Assembly (NCBI GenBank): GCA_963691655.1
Contig: OY829326.1
Location: forward strand, 16,666,878-16,730,877
DNA from: Toxonevra muliebris
Taxonomy: Eukaryota; Arthropoda; Insecta; Diptera; Pallopteridae
Reading direction: 5' to 3'
DNA: 64,000 nt
Shown here: positions 36,490 to 47,810 of the stretch, one piece after another
Layout of the letters: every line of letters begins with the position of its first letter
Position numbering within the stretch: position 1 is the stretch's first letter
Program-made: the position numbers and the translations under genes
Notes under the pieces: generated by a model
Database searches by the model: none
The model's input: only the letters and a program-made list of their open reading frames with translations
What the model was told of the DNA's origin: nothing

Positions 36490-37670
36490 ATTAAGGTCAC
36501 GGAATGACCTGGCCAGGGTTTTGCATGCATATCGTTTGAAAACTCATAACTTGGGATTTATATTCTAACATTTATTAGTTGTACTGATTATTAATAAGTT
36601 TTTTGCAAATAGTGCAGTACTCGTACGTTTTAAGGCAAATCCAGCTGAGTAAACAGCATAAGTTGATTAGCATTTCTCTTCTTCGGGTCTGCCGTCAAAC
36701 TGTTTCCAATGTTATTAAACAGTTTCAGGAGAATTTGACCATCGATAGGAATCCTGGTTCGGGAAGAAAACAAGGACCACATGATATTGGGAAAGCCAAG
36801 AAAATAGAAAGCATATTGAAAAGATCTCCAAACACATCTGGTAGAAAAGCTGCTCGGTTAGCCCAGTGCTCTGACTATTTGGTGCGAAAAATTAAAGCCA
36901 ATGCAGGTTTGAAAACATACAAAGTCCAAAAAGTTCCAGACAGGAATGCTGCAAAAAATTTAGACGCCAAAAGTAGGGCTCCGAAATTAAAATCGAATTT
37001 CATACAAAAATATTCATGTTGTATAATGGACGACGAAACGTATGTAGTGGCAGATTTTACGCAGCTTCCGGGTGAAAATTTTATGTTGCTGATGCTCGAG
37101 AAGATGTCGAAGAACAATTTAGAATCCAAAAGCAGACAAAATTTCGTAAAAAATTCCTGGTATGGCAAGCTATATGCAGTTGCGGCAACGGCAAAAGAAG
37201 CAAGTCATTTGTTACAGTGCGCTCTATAAATACCGAAATATACATCAAAGAATGTTTGAAAAAAGACTTCTTCCTTTCATAAGAGATAGCATAGTTTTTG
37301 TACCAAGAGAGGCCAATCCTCCAAATTGTTCGGAACTAAGACCAGTGGAGAGATATAGGGCTCTTGTAAAAAGAAACTTAAAGAGCACAAAAAAGGTGTC
37401 CCAAAATATCGAAGATTTTAAAAGGAGATGGGCAAACTGTTCCAAAAAGGTGTCTGAAACAATCCCCGCCTTTTTTTTGGCTTTCTGTCAGAGGATGTGC
37501 CCGCTGCGACAAAATACAGTCAGTACGTGAATCACAAGCGAAAAAACTAGTTATCTTTGCATTTTATAAAAAGTAATAATTATCTTATTATACACGCAAA
37601 AAACAAAAAGCGGGAACTACACATTTGACGTATAAAAAAGGTAATGGTCAATGAATGACCCACGTAAGTT
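36490..37670 (+). mobile_element. Tc1/mariner-superfamily element, deleted (approximate ends)
   Basis: A transposase remnant is enclosed by two copies of an imperfect palindrome, GGTCACGGAATGACC at 36495-36509 and GGTCAATGAATGACC at 37646-37660, probably parts of the terminal repeats. Exact termini and target duplication were not resolved, so the ends given are approximate. Confidence 0.6.
36660..37530 (+). pseudogene. Tc1/mariner-related transposase relic (DDE-type)
   Basis: The N-terminal half has a helix-turn-helix, CRQTVSNVIKQFQENLTIDR, and the proline/glycine linker NPGSGRKQG, then a second helical region, SGRKAARLAQCSDYLVRKIK. The first catalytic aspartate lies in CCIMDDETYV. A frameshift before 37140 moves the frame to KFRKKFLVWQAICSCG. 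The C-terminal block reads EANPPNCSELRPVERYRALV, where the glutamate of the PELRPIE motif is the third catalytic residue. Between PFIRDS and IVFVPREA about 25-30 residues are missing, removing the second catalytic aspartate. The protein is inactive. The sequence resembles DDE-type Tc1-related transposases known from mosquitoes and other Diptera. Confidence 0.8.
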
Positions 37671-38434
37671 TTGATATTGCCACTTACTTTATAAAACAAA
37701 AAACTTCTTTTTATAGTTTTTCGGAGGGTTTTCCCTGGATGCAGGAATTCACAAAGCGAAATTATGTTTATTTTAAGAAATATTGGCAAATTAAGCAAAA
37801 AATGTCCCGAGATGACCTTCATCGAGTGTGTTCCAGTTCTAGAATACAGTAACTTCATCTTAAACCTAGAGACAAACAAATCATAAAGCATTTTCTCACA
37901 AACACAGACACTCTCATGTACTAGACTTTCAAATATCGAACTGTTATGCAGACAAGTAACAATGAGAAAAACACAACAACAAATAAGTATATAAAACGGT
38001 AGTGGTAGCTTCTTTTAATATCTCAATTCAGTGAAGATAGTGGGAAACAAATCTCTAATTCAGGTTTACAATTTCAAATATTAGTAGCTTATATAGGATA
38101 TTGAAAAACTAAGAAGTATTACAAAGATCACTGATGAGGAATTGTAGCGGATTCCGAAACGGCCGTCTCATTTGCCCGTCTCTATATACACTGTTGTTGT
38201 TTTGACTACATTTGTTCATTAAGCCTGTTATATATTACTTCACAAAAAACTTTACCTTCAACTTTTAATAATGAGTCTTCATGCCATATCCTGGTAATTA
38301 TAGCTAGAGGTAATTAAAGAAATTTCGTGATTTATATTGAAGTTGTCACATTCATTGTCATTCCTACAAATTATGCAAGAGTTTTGAAAAGTTTCATTTG
38401 CATGTTGCTACAAATTTAACAATTACAAATTCAA

Positions 38435-38466
<32 letters not shown>

Positions 38467-41400
38467 TGTGCATGAACTAAAGAAAAATATACAATATGCA
38501 AAATTGTGAGAAAATTTAATTTAGCTAATCAAAAGATGTCAAGTGAATAAAATTTTGCACGAATGATTTCATGAGAAAAAATATATTCGCAGAAATAGAA
38601 TAAAAAAAAAGCCAACAACAAAACGCAAATTTGTTGAATGAAAAAGAGGAAAAGTTTATAAAAATTTTGCAGTGATGTTCATGAAAATAGAAAAAGAGAA
38701 GACATTTCCATAACAACAATAATAAAAGAAGCTTGAAGCTAAAAGTGAAGTGCATTAAATGCAAAATGTTCCTATAAGCAAGTAAAAATAATTTATTTAA
38801 ATTATTATTTTATAGAACTTTAAAAATGCTGAATAAAAATTAGTTAGAGTTTCAATTGAAGGAGCAATAATTTATTAGAAAATGCAGAAAGCTTATTAAT
38901 GAATTCATAATGCATAAAAAGATTAATATTTGAGTTGTCCGAAACTTTTACTTAAGAACAAATTTACTTAACATGTACACCAAACAAGAAAAACTCATTC
39001 AGCAAATTTACTCATCGAGAAAACCATGAAACGATGTAGCAGCAGCAGCAGCACATTGCTAGTAATAAAAAAAAAAAAAAAAACAGAGCGCTTTTTCCAA
39101 ACTTGTTGCCGCGCTATTTGGAAGCATATTTGCTGTTGTTTTTTTTTATTGGCCTTTAACCTAACGTTACATGGAGAATGATGTCTGTCACTCTGTCGCA
39201 TAGTGTCACATAGTGCTGCAAGTCTGCAACTGTTGATTTTCCATCAAATGAAACAAGCAGGGGAAAAATATATATATTAAAGGGTGTGTGCCCAAAAAGT
39301 TTTACCAATTCAAAATTCAATTTCGGACACTCATGTGACCGGTAGTGTAAACAAATTGTGGTACATTCTATGATTTTTTTTGTGTCCCTTCTTCTGTTTC
39401 TACCACACTTGACGTTTGTTTAACTCTTTTTCTGTTTGCTTTCACATGATGCTTGGTATGTTTTTGTCGGCAAAAGAAGTGCCGCTCTCAAAAATTCAAA
39501 AATTGTTTAATGTTCGCAACTATGCGCCATTCCGCGCCGCATCATGCCATGCCACGCCACTCAAATCAGCGCACTGCACTGTTCGGTTTGTTGGCTGTTC
39601 CATTTGGCTCAGTGGCTACACTGAGGTTTAGATATTGAATTTAAAATTGATTGAAATGTGAAAATTTCATAAACATTTTTTTTCTAGTGTGTTTTTAATT
39701 TTTTTTTTCTGTTTTTGTTATGATATGAAGTGAAATTGATTTGAATTTTTAAACGTTTAATAAATAGCATTTTTTCTTTTTTGTTGTTGTCGCTTTGTTC
39801 ACTTTTTTGTTCAGTGAATGTATGAAAAGTTAGGAAATTGATGTTGGACTTTTGACTTTGTTATTCATAAAGAAAATCGAAATAAGTTAAGTGCTAGAAA
39901 ATTGATATAATTAATGGATAGCGTCGATAATGAATTAGCAAGCAGTTAACTTTGATTTGAGATATCCTCAAGTCAGCATTCATAACTAATTGATATACGG
40001 CTATGTTTATTGAACTGATTTTCCACGTTGTAACGAGTTTTCCATGTTAAAATTAGTAACTGAATAATTGAAAGACAGTAGATCAATAATTTCTATATGA
40101 AGTATGAAATATAAAAATGTACGTATTTGATTAGCAAAAAAATTTTTTAAGTGCGAAAAGTTGAAAAAAGGGTGGTAAATAAAAACCATTCATATATGAT
40201 TTTTAAAAAATCATATGAGATAATTAAAGTTACACATTTGGTGTGCAAAAAATAGTAAACGAAAGAAACTTCTGCATAATGTGTAAAAGTAATAAAGGAA
40301 GTTAAGCACTTGATGTGCGAAAAATTATAGAAGAATAGTAAATGCAACAAATACCTATAAAAGTGTAAAAAACATAAAAAAATTAGAAAATGTAAACACA
40401 TGAAAACACTAAATTGCCTGAAGGTTACTGTAAATGGGTAAATGGGGGAATTAAACACTACTTAGTGAAGTTACAAAATATATAGTATAAACATAGAGAA
40501 ATTACACAATTAGTAAGTATTTAAAACTTGTGTCACAAACTTGACAGATGCCTTAAGACCTATTGAATATTACCAGGAGTTTTTGATGAAGAAATTGAAA
40601 CTGAATAATTAAAAAATGGTTTCTAAAAAACGCATACCCAATAAAATAGCCCAGTCGGTACAGTAAAAAATGCACCAAAAGTTAATACAAATTCTTAACT
40701 GCAATTTTTTTTCTGTAATTGTTAGGGGAGTATGGAAAAACCACAAAAATCAGTTCTGGGGCTGCAGAGCGACCTCCCCAAAAAACCCCCTCTTTGGTGA
40801 AAAAAACCTTTTTGTACTAATAACTGGTTAACTGTTGGAGATATCAAACAATTGTATAGCACACATAAAAAGCTTATGAGATTTTCTAAAAAAAAGGTAT
40901 TCTGTAATTTTTTCGAATATGTTATAGTTTTCGAGATATTCAATATTTAAGAAATTGCTAATTTAATACTTTGGATGTACTGTGGATGCGCGCGCATCTT
41001 TGTTTATTTGAATTTTTGAATGCGGAGCCTATAGGAAAAATTTAATTACTCATAAACCAAACAAGCTAGGAAGAAAAATCAAAAAGGGTTTTGAAGAGAA
41101 TATAAAGTTCAACATCTTCTGCCATTTTAATTGACAACGGATAATTTTTTGTATATAAAAATAACAATATAGTATAGTTGCCTGTTGGTTTTTACTACTT
41201 TTACTATTTGCAGGCCTAATAAAAATAACTGGTTTCACTATATGTTATAAATGTATTATCTTTTTGTTCAAGACATTACTTCTGAAAATCCTGTAAAAGT
41301 TAGAAATAAAAAAATTCACATTTAGCGATTTTATCTCATAAAATTTTAAATCATAAAATTATAACAATTTAAAATATTTGCGATTGAATTTTTACATACA

Positions 41401-41860
41401 TATTTTGAGTTTTTATTTTTATTTATTTTCTTTTTTCTTAATACTTGTATGTAAAATAAGAAAATTTACCCACTTGATATGCGTAAAAAATCATCAAGTT
41501 TCGGGAAAATACACAAAATCAGAATGGTATGTATGCAAGATAAGAGAGAAAAAACACATTACCTAGGGGGAAAATATAACATTTAGTTAAAAATAAAGAA
41601 ATTATAAAATTACAATTGAAAAATAACAAAAAAAGTCTTCACAATCTCGTTCAAAATACATAAATTGGTCTAATAGAAAATTGAAAAAATTTAAAAATAT
41701 GTTGAAAAATTTGTAAAATGCTCTAAACATATTCAGCATTTATTCTTACATAGTTAAAAACTCTAGCTCTTCTAGATTACCTATTTCTTCTACGAGTTTA
41801 TATTAGATTAGATCGAATAAAGAGCGGGATCTAGTCACTGAGGACTCAATTGCGCCTATT
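37671..41860. other. Non-coding AT-rich region, no gene recognised
   Basis: A run of about 25 A lies at 38433-38457 and poly-A/poly-T tracts occur near 39067 and 39135. Repeated words resembling AAAATTATAGAA and GTGTAAAAA around 40140-40400 suggest an old low-complexity array. No domain, exon or terminal repeat was recognised. Confidence 0.4.
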
Positions 41861-42427
41861 GTAACAAACTCTATTGATTACAAATCATTCCTGAGTTTTT
41901 TATTCGAGAGAGATTTGTCCGCAATTTGTGACTGTTCTAGGTAGTGATTCCCTAAGGCCAGTGCTAGTGATTCCCGGGTCCATATAAGACAATTGCAGTG
42001 ACACAATAGATGTTCAGCTGTTTCCTCTTCTTCGTTACATAACCTACAAAAGTCATCCTGACTTATTTTCATGTTATATATACTCTACAATGTCCGGTTA
42101 GGAAGCCAGTTAGAAAGAGACAATGTGAATACCGGTTCTTGTTAACCCGAGAATTTCGAGAAATATTTGGCATGAAGGTTTTTGCTATTCTTATACCTTC
42201 TGTTCCCATCCAGTATAGGTGCGATTTACTTTCAAGCCATTTACTGAGATTGTGTTTTGTGGAACTCCAAGGTAGCTCGCAGAATGGTTCCGGTCTAGAG
42301 AAGTTACTGGCAGTTCAATTCCTCAAGAGATCATCTGTCTTTTCATTTCATTTATGCCTACTATGACCTGGCTCCCATATCAGATGCACTCTGTTGTCGG
42401 TAGCTAGTCTGTTTAGTAACCCCCAGT
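41860..42427 (-). pseudogene. LINE 3' part: RNase H tail and zinc knuckle (I/LOA/Jockey-like)
   Basis: Read leftward, the translation contains ATDNRVHLIWEPGHS, the end of an RNase H domain with its conserved W-PGH-S motif. Next come EPFCELPWSS, GIRIAKTFMPNISRN and CLFLTGFLTGHC. The frame ending at 41878 gives DDFCRLCNEEEETAEHLL and CHC, the C-x2-C-x10-H-x4-C knuckle found at the end of many insect LINE proteins. Frameshifts and stops are present. The element is interrupted on its upstream side by a mariner; its reverse transcriptase end reappears at 43178. The 3' UTR extends to about 41820 but no poly(A) tail was seen. Confidence 0.8.
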
Positions 42428-43177
42428 TTTAAAGAAAAACGCAACTAAAGCACATCTTTTACTCACTGAAGCTTATCCTAAATGTCCTATAGACGTTAAA
42501 ATGTGTCAGGTGTGGTATGCCTGTTTTAAAAGTGGTGATTTTGATGTTGAAGATAGGGAACGTTCAGGCGGCCCAAAAAGTTCGAAGATCAAGAATTGAA
42601 GGCATTACTCGAAGAACATTCATGTCAAACGCAACAAGAACTTGCAGAATCTTTAGGAGTTGATCAATCAACCATTTCTAAACGGTTAAAAGCATTGGGA
42701 ATGATTCAAAAGCAAGGAAATTTGGTGCCGTACGCATTGAAGCCGAGAGACGTCGAACGACGATTTTCCACATGTGAACTGCTGATTGAACGACAGAAAA
42801 GAAAGGGTTTTCTGCATCGTATTGTGACTGGCGATGAAAAGTGGATACGTTACGATAACCCAAAGCGTAAAAAATCATGGGGACCGCCCGGACATGCATC
42901 AACATCAACGGCAAAGCCGAACATCCATGGATCCAAGCTCATGCTGTGTATTTGGTGGAATATGAAAGGTGTCGTGTATTATGAGCTGTTGAAACTGAAT
43001 GAAACGATCACTGGCAATCGCTACCGACTACAATTGATGCGTTTGAGCCGAGCATTAAAGGATAAGAGGCCAGGATATGAGAATAGACACGACAAAGTTA
43101 TTCTTCAGCACGACAATGCTCGGCCGCATGTTGCAAGGCAAGTAAAAACATACTTGGAAACGCTGAAATGGAAAGTA
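42428..43177 (+). pseudogene. Mariner transposase (mellifera-type), truncated at 3' end
   Basis: An upstream part reads LKKNATKAHLLLTEAYPK and VWYACFKSGDFDVEDRERSG. One A is missing in the A-run near 42579, shifting the frame. From 42596 a frame of about 200 residues is intact. It includes QELAESLGVDQSTISKRLKA (helix-turn-helix), WVP-type linker LVPYALKPRDVERRF, IVTGDEKWIRYDNPKRKKSW (first catalytic aspartate) and VILQHDNARPHVARQ (second). The match to mellifera-subfamily mariners from insects is close. It stops after TLKWKV, so the third catalytic box (SPD-APSDY) and the C-terminus are lost. Both terminal repeats are absent. Less decayed than the other transposases here, which suggests a younger insertion. 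Confidence 0.88.
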
Positions 43178-43320
43178 CGAGTTTATACATTCATACTCCC
43201 AATAGTTTTTCATCGAGTGTGACACCAAGGTATTTAACTTTTACCTCTTATTTTTAGTTGTGTTTTTACACATTTTAAAAGCCATTTTTTAGAGGTAACT
43301 GGGCTCAACAGTTCATAATT
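43178..43320 (-). pseudogene. LINE reverse transcriptase fragment
   Basis: Read leftward, the sequence gives VKVKYLGVTLDEKLLG, matching the block that follows the reverse transcriptase palm in RNase H-bearing insect LINEs. It is in the same orientation as the RNase H tail at 41860-42427, so the two are probably halves of one element separated by the mariner. The several hundred residues normally between them are missing. Confidence 0.65.
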
Positions 43321-44405
43321 TCCTTTCCAAATTTCTTGCCATGTCAAATTCTAAAATTTCTATCCCTTTTTTTCGACCATTTAATTTGTAATATATTACC
43401 ACTCCCACATTTTATACTTAAACTGAAAATCATTCTAATCCTTCTGTTTTTCTCAGCATGTCTATCAAAAAAATTTTTTCTTTTACTTTTTTTTTATACA
43501 TATATACATATTATTCACGATTTTTTAATCTTATTGTCAAACTACATAAGTATTTGTTTTGATTCATTTTCATATCTTGAAGCCTACAAAGCAAGTATGA
43601 GAATTCCCTAAGGTTCGATTTAAAAATTTCTATGACAGTCATAAATACGATGCCATCACCAGCATCCAACCAACCAACTGACAATCACACAGCTTGAACA
43701 ATACCCAACAACAACAACAATAACAACAGCAGCACATCATATGCAAACACAAATGTTCGCAATCGATAACAACTTGTCAAATTTCACACCTGACATTTTT
43801 AGATACTTAAATGTTACTTGTTTTTCTTTTTTTTTTTGTATTAGGTAATAGTAGGTTTATTTTTGGAATATTTCTACAATTTTTTCTACTTTTGTTACAC
43901 GTTTAGTTTTTGCAATTTCCTAAATTTTTTGTTTGTTTACTTGCTCTGTTTTTTTGTGCTACAAAAGCTTTTAAATAAAGTTAAGCCCTAAGGTATAAAA
44001 AAGTTGAATTTATTCTTAGGCAAATAGTAGACAACATAGATATACATAGATGGAAAAGAAATAGAAGAAGGTATCATTGCTAAATAGCAGCAGTAGCAAT
44101 AATAAAAACGAATAAAATTATAGCAATTCTCAAATATCTACATCCATACACACAAACATGCGAGTAAGATGAGATAAAAATGAAAAGCTCAAAGAAGTTA
44201 ACTTTGAAATTGTTTCATTTTTGATTGCTATGAAATAGAATGCGTTTAGCAAAAAAAAGCAAAAAAAAAAATCACAAGCAAAAAAAGGAAATAGCAGTAG
44301 AGAGCAAAAAGCAACCCTCCTTCCTGTGTGCGTCATATCGATGAAACTCAATTCTTGCCACATTTAATAAGTGAGATGCCAAAAGAAATACTTATCGCAA
44401 GTGTG

Positions 44406-44441
<36 letters not shown>

Positions 44442-45290
44442 AGTCATACAGTAGTAAAGAAACATAAACAGCTAGCAGAGTAGCAGTGGAGCAGAGACGA
44501 CCCTCACCATTCAATTATGCACTGTAAGAAATAGCAAACTATTTGGTGGAAAAGTACAAATTTTGTTGTGAAAAATTCATCTCAACGTTGGAAATCGCAC
44601 ATTTGGTTCATAAACATACAAATGTATCCTCGTGCGGTTGCCCCTCGTGCGGTTGGGATTCGTTACGATTCGTTACGGTTTGACTCCATACAAAGTGAGG
44701 GAAAAAATATAAGAAATCATCTCAGCATAACGATTTTTGGCATGAGTCACTCTTAGGTCGTGGAAAAGAAAAATTATGAAAATAGGCGTGATCTGTCAAC
44801 TTCCACGCCCACTTCCCATACAACAGTAAAACTGAAATACTGAAAACTAATATCATAAAAAATGGTTTTAACTGTTTCAACATTTCATTTTAATTAATAT
44901 TTTTTTGTTTTTGTCAAAAAAATTTCTATCTCTTCAAAATACACTGATACCACAAATAATCACATTTTCATACAGTTTTTGCCCGATAAGCCTTTAGTAT
45001 TTTGTTAATAAAAATGGGATCCGCAGCTATCCGCAGCCAAAGTTATTTAGCTATGAAATTATATTTTACAATTTTATATATTAGAATATTTCGCTCATCT
45101 TCGCAAGATAGACCTGGTCCACCAAACTTAAGGAATTATCACGAGCGATGCAAATCTACGTTCAACAGCAATTCACAAATGATATGTTCAATATGATAGA
45201 GAAAAAAAGGATTAAACTTGCGATGAACATTTTTTCATATCAATAATCGGACAAAAAGAAAAACTCTCTTTCATTATTTACATACATTTA
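43321..45290. other. Non-coding region upstream of Gps2
   Basis: (CA)n microsatellite at 44407-44440; CAA/CAG-rich patch near 43700-43735. Near 44632-44690 two copies each of CCTCGTGCGGTTG and ATTCGTTACG occur in tandem. CCACGCCCACTTCCCATAC near 44802 belongs to a word family also seen near 18470 and 56930. No gene was recognised. Confidence 0.4.
44407..44440. repeat. (CA)n microsatellite
   Basis: An uninterrupted run of CA dinucleotides, read directly. Confidence 0.9.
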
Positions 45291-45384
45291 AAAACCAGGA
45301 CAATTTCAAGATAGATCAGGACACCAGGGCAATTCGTCTGAAACCAGGACAAATCCTGGAAAACCAAGACGTATGGCAGCCCTA
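45291..45384. mobile_element. hAT-like terminal fragment
   Basis: The right end reads inward CTAGGGCTGCCATACGTCTT, followed by repeats of the word CCAGGACAAAT and its complement, a pattern seen at the ends of a widespread hAT group. No left terminus or target duplication was found, so only one end is present. It lies about 210 bp upstream of the Gps2 start codon. Confidence 0.45.
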
Positions 45385-45592
45385 GCATAGATACACATAT
45401 ACTCAGAGCTATAAAAACAACTTAATTAAAACTGGGGATTTCGAAATTTAATATCTGGCAACATTGGATGCGCATACAAGCTGTCAATGTCAATGTGATT
45501 TTAAACTTTTACAAATAAAATAATAAATTAATTTCTTTTGGTTTTTCTTAAAATAATTCGCCAAAATTACTGAGAAAAAGTTCAACTCGAAG

Positions 45593-47730
45593 ATGCCGCC
45601 CGCGTCAGCGTCTGCGGTGAACCAAAATAATGCCAACAGCAATAATGCAAACTCAGCTAAAGCAGCAGCGCTTCGGGGGCGCTGAAAAAATTTATTCTTC
45701 AAGACCGTCAACGGAAAAAAGAGGGTAAATATACGCGGCATAAGCTTTTAAAAATAACAACTTGGTAATTAATAATATTTTTATTTCAGAGCTTGAGGCA
45801 AAAGTAGAGGAGGAACGATTGAGGAAAGAGCATGAGGCACGAGAACGACAAAATGACATGACATTGGAGGAAACGCGTGGGCAAATCACAAAACTGGATC
45901 AAAAACTAACAGAACTGCGCAATCAAAAGCAGCAATTATTTTTGCAGCTTAAAAAAGTGTTGAATGAACAACAAAAAGATAGCGAAATGCTTGATTTAAA
46001 AACACTACAGGCACAGCAGGCTAATGTACCGCCGCCACAAGTTTTTCAACCGCCAGTACGTGTGCAACACCATCAAATGCCCATATTGTCAAAGGTTCGT
46101 GAACAATTTGTTTGGGCAACTTGAGTTTTTACTATTTAGCTTGTTTTCCTGTTTAGCCCGTTGGCAATCAACCTATTAAACGTGGCCGATCTCCCTCACC
46201 GCCTTCTCATCAAGGATACTATAAAAGCACAAATTATACGCAGCCGAGTAAGCTCTTACATCATATTTTTTATTTTTTTTTAATCAGCTTTATTTAAATG
46301 TTAATGTGCATGCCTAACGCTCGTATCTTTTTTCGGACCAAAAACAGTATATTTGTACCAAAATTTTTTAAAAAACAGTAAATCGATTTGAAAAAACTGT
46401 ATATTTCGCGATATCAATTTTATTCAAAGAAAATTAACAAGAAAAGAAAATTATCCATCATCTGAATCGTCTTCTCCTTCTATAATTGTTGTATTGTACG
46501 TGTCTTTTGAAGAAATTTGACGGAGAAATTCCGGTTTTGTTATGAGGTATTTATAGAAATCAATGCATTGGAAATTACATTTGACGATCAGAATCGCCTT
46601 CAATGTTTCTACTTCTATCAAAAGCATACTCGCAACGTATTGCCATTGTTCTTTCTGACGTTTTGCATTGCGATTGTTAAATTTGAATTTAGAAGCGTTA
46701 AAATATTAAAATTTTTTCTTAGTATAAACGCGGTATTTTAGAAAAAAACGCGGTATACGGTTTTTGAGTCAAAAAAACAGTATAATACCGCGAAAAACTG
46801 TATAGATACGAGCGTTATGCATGCCTCAATCCCTATACAAAAAAAGTTTTTGCTACTCCTTTCTAAAATTTAACTTTTGTTGAATTTATGATGGTTCCCA
46901 AAATTTTTCGATGCCAGCTAACGACAGAATGGATCGTTTAGAAAAAATCAAAAAATCATCTCTTGTATGGGATAATTTTTAGTTAAGCTACTTTGGCGAG
47001 ATAAAAGGTCACAAATAATAGAAATTTTAAATTATTAGGTTTAGCATCAAAATATTTGAAAATTTTAGTAATGGTGTTTAAGTGATTCCAAAAACATTTC
47101 ATTTGTTGTATGCGATTTCAGCTCTTTTACTTTTAATTTGTTCGATTTAAAGAAAATCGCATAAAAGAATCATTGAAAACATAAAAATTCATTTTGATAC
47201 AAAACCTATTAATTTTTGAATTTCTATAATGTGTGATCTTTTATTTCGCCTAAAATACCATATCTTAATAAAAAGTTTGAAAAGTGATTTTTTTAGAGGT
47301 TTTGCCAAAACGATCCAGCTTGTTGCCGTAAAGGAAATAGTTTGGATCTGGAATCGTTTTTTTTTATTCATCAAATACATTCTTCATATATAACAACCCC
47401 AAAATAGTTTTAAGTTTATAACTATAGTTAAACAAAAAAAGCTTCCGAAAAACGCTTCAAAATGCATGCTTTAGCATTCATCAACTTTGACAGCTTACCC
47501 ACAATTATTTAATGAACTAATCCATCCAATTTTTTTAATATGCTAATGAAATATTTATGAATAGAAATTAAGAAAAAAATTTTAATATTGACGCGTCAAA
47601 AAAATGATTTTTTTTCGCGGTTAGTTAACACATACAATTTTGTGTAATTTTAATAAACAGTGTGTGTTTTCTATTAATTTTCTATTAAATGTGTGATTTC
47701 TTCTATTTTCTTACAGCTTATGTGATATAA
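45593..47730 (+). CDS. Gps2: GPS2-family corepressor subunit (G protein pathway suppressor 2), four exons
   Basis: Exons: 45593-45724, 45790-46094, 46157-46247, 47717-47730 (stop TAA). Introns of 65, 62 and 1469 bp all have GT-AG borders and phases agree. The product is about 180 residues, shorter than human GPS2 (327). Exon 1 ends ALKKFILQDRQRKKE, and exon 2 continues LEAKVEEERLRKEHEARERQ, MTLEETRGQITKLDQKL and QLFLQLKKVLNEQQKDSEML. This charged coiled coil matches the conserved N-terminal half of GPS2, which binds SMRT/NCoR. Exon 3 gives IKRGRSPSPPSH, and exon 4 only TYVI. GPS2 proteins are nuclear subunits of the HDAC3 corepressor complex. The start ATG has A at -3. Oddity: the ATG frame and the conserved frame differ by a shift in the five-G run at 45675-45679; without it exon 1 stops at 45684. 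Confidence 0.88.
45675..45679 (+). other. Frameshift point in Gps2 exon 1 (G run)
   Basis: Five G lie between the Ala/Asn-rich N-terminus opened by the ATG at 45593 and the conserved ALKKFILQDRQ segment. One extra G, or two fewer, would join the frames. In the conserved frame a TAA at 45658-45660 blocks any upstream start. A homopolymer error, an allelic lesion or a true inactivation are all possible. Confidence 0.75.
46315..46817 (-). mobile_element. hAT MITE in Gps2 intron 3, 503 bp
   Basis: Terminal inverted repeats of 14 bp, TAACGCTCGTATCT, are identical at the two ends. The 8-bp target duplication TGCATGCC is perfect at 46307-46314 and 46818-46825, as for hAT elements. Subterminal words CAGTATA and CGCGGTAT recur near both ends. 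A fragment of transposase reads on the minus strand at 46451-46697. The insertion accounts for about a third of Gps2 intron 3. Confidence 0.92.
46451..46697 (-). pseudogene. C-terminal fragment of a hAT-like transposase
   Basis: An open stretch of about 80 codons with no start ends at a TAA at 46451-46453. Its translation includes FKFNNRNAKRQKEQWQYVAS, then LIVKCNFQCIDFYKYLITKP and EFLRQISSKDTYN, and closes with the acidic tail EGEDDSDDG. Short helical segments with conserved C--FY-YL and PE-L--I patterns fit the C-terminal tail of a hAT-type transposase. That family call is supported mainly by the surrounding 8-bp duplication. Confidence 0.5.
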
Positions 47731-47789
47731 ATCAAATTATTTACGGTGTACTTCTTCATTTTACCTCCATCAAAAAACTAAACTACAAA

Positions 47790-47795
47790 AATAAA
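47790..47795 (+). terminator. Polyadenylation signal AATAAA for Gps2
   Basis: AATAAA occurs 60 bp after the Gps2 stop codon. The 3' UTR would then be short, ending near 47810. No downstream GT-rich element was assessed. Confidence 0.55.
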
Positions 47796-47810
47796 TACAC
47801 AGCATAGAAA

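Noticed and set aside
45490..45741. Minus-strand 83-residue frame
   Set aside because: It is the complement of Gps2 exon 1 and its 5' UTR; the plus strand has the conserved coiled-coil start and splice site.
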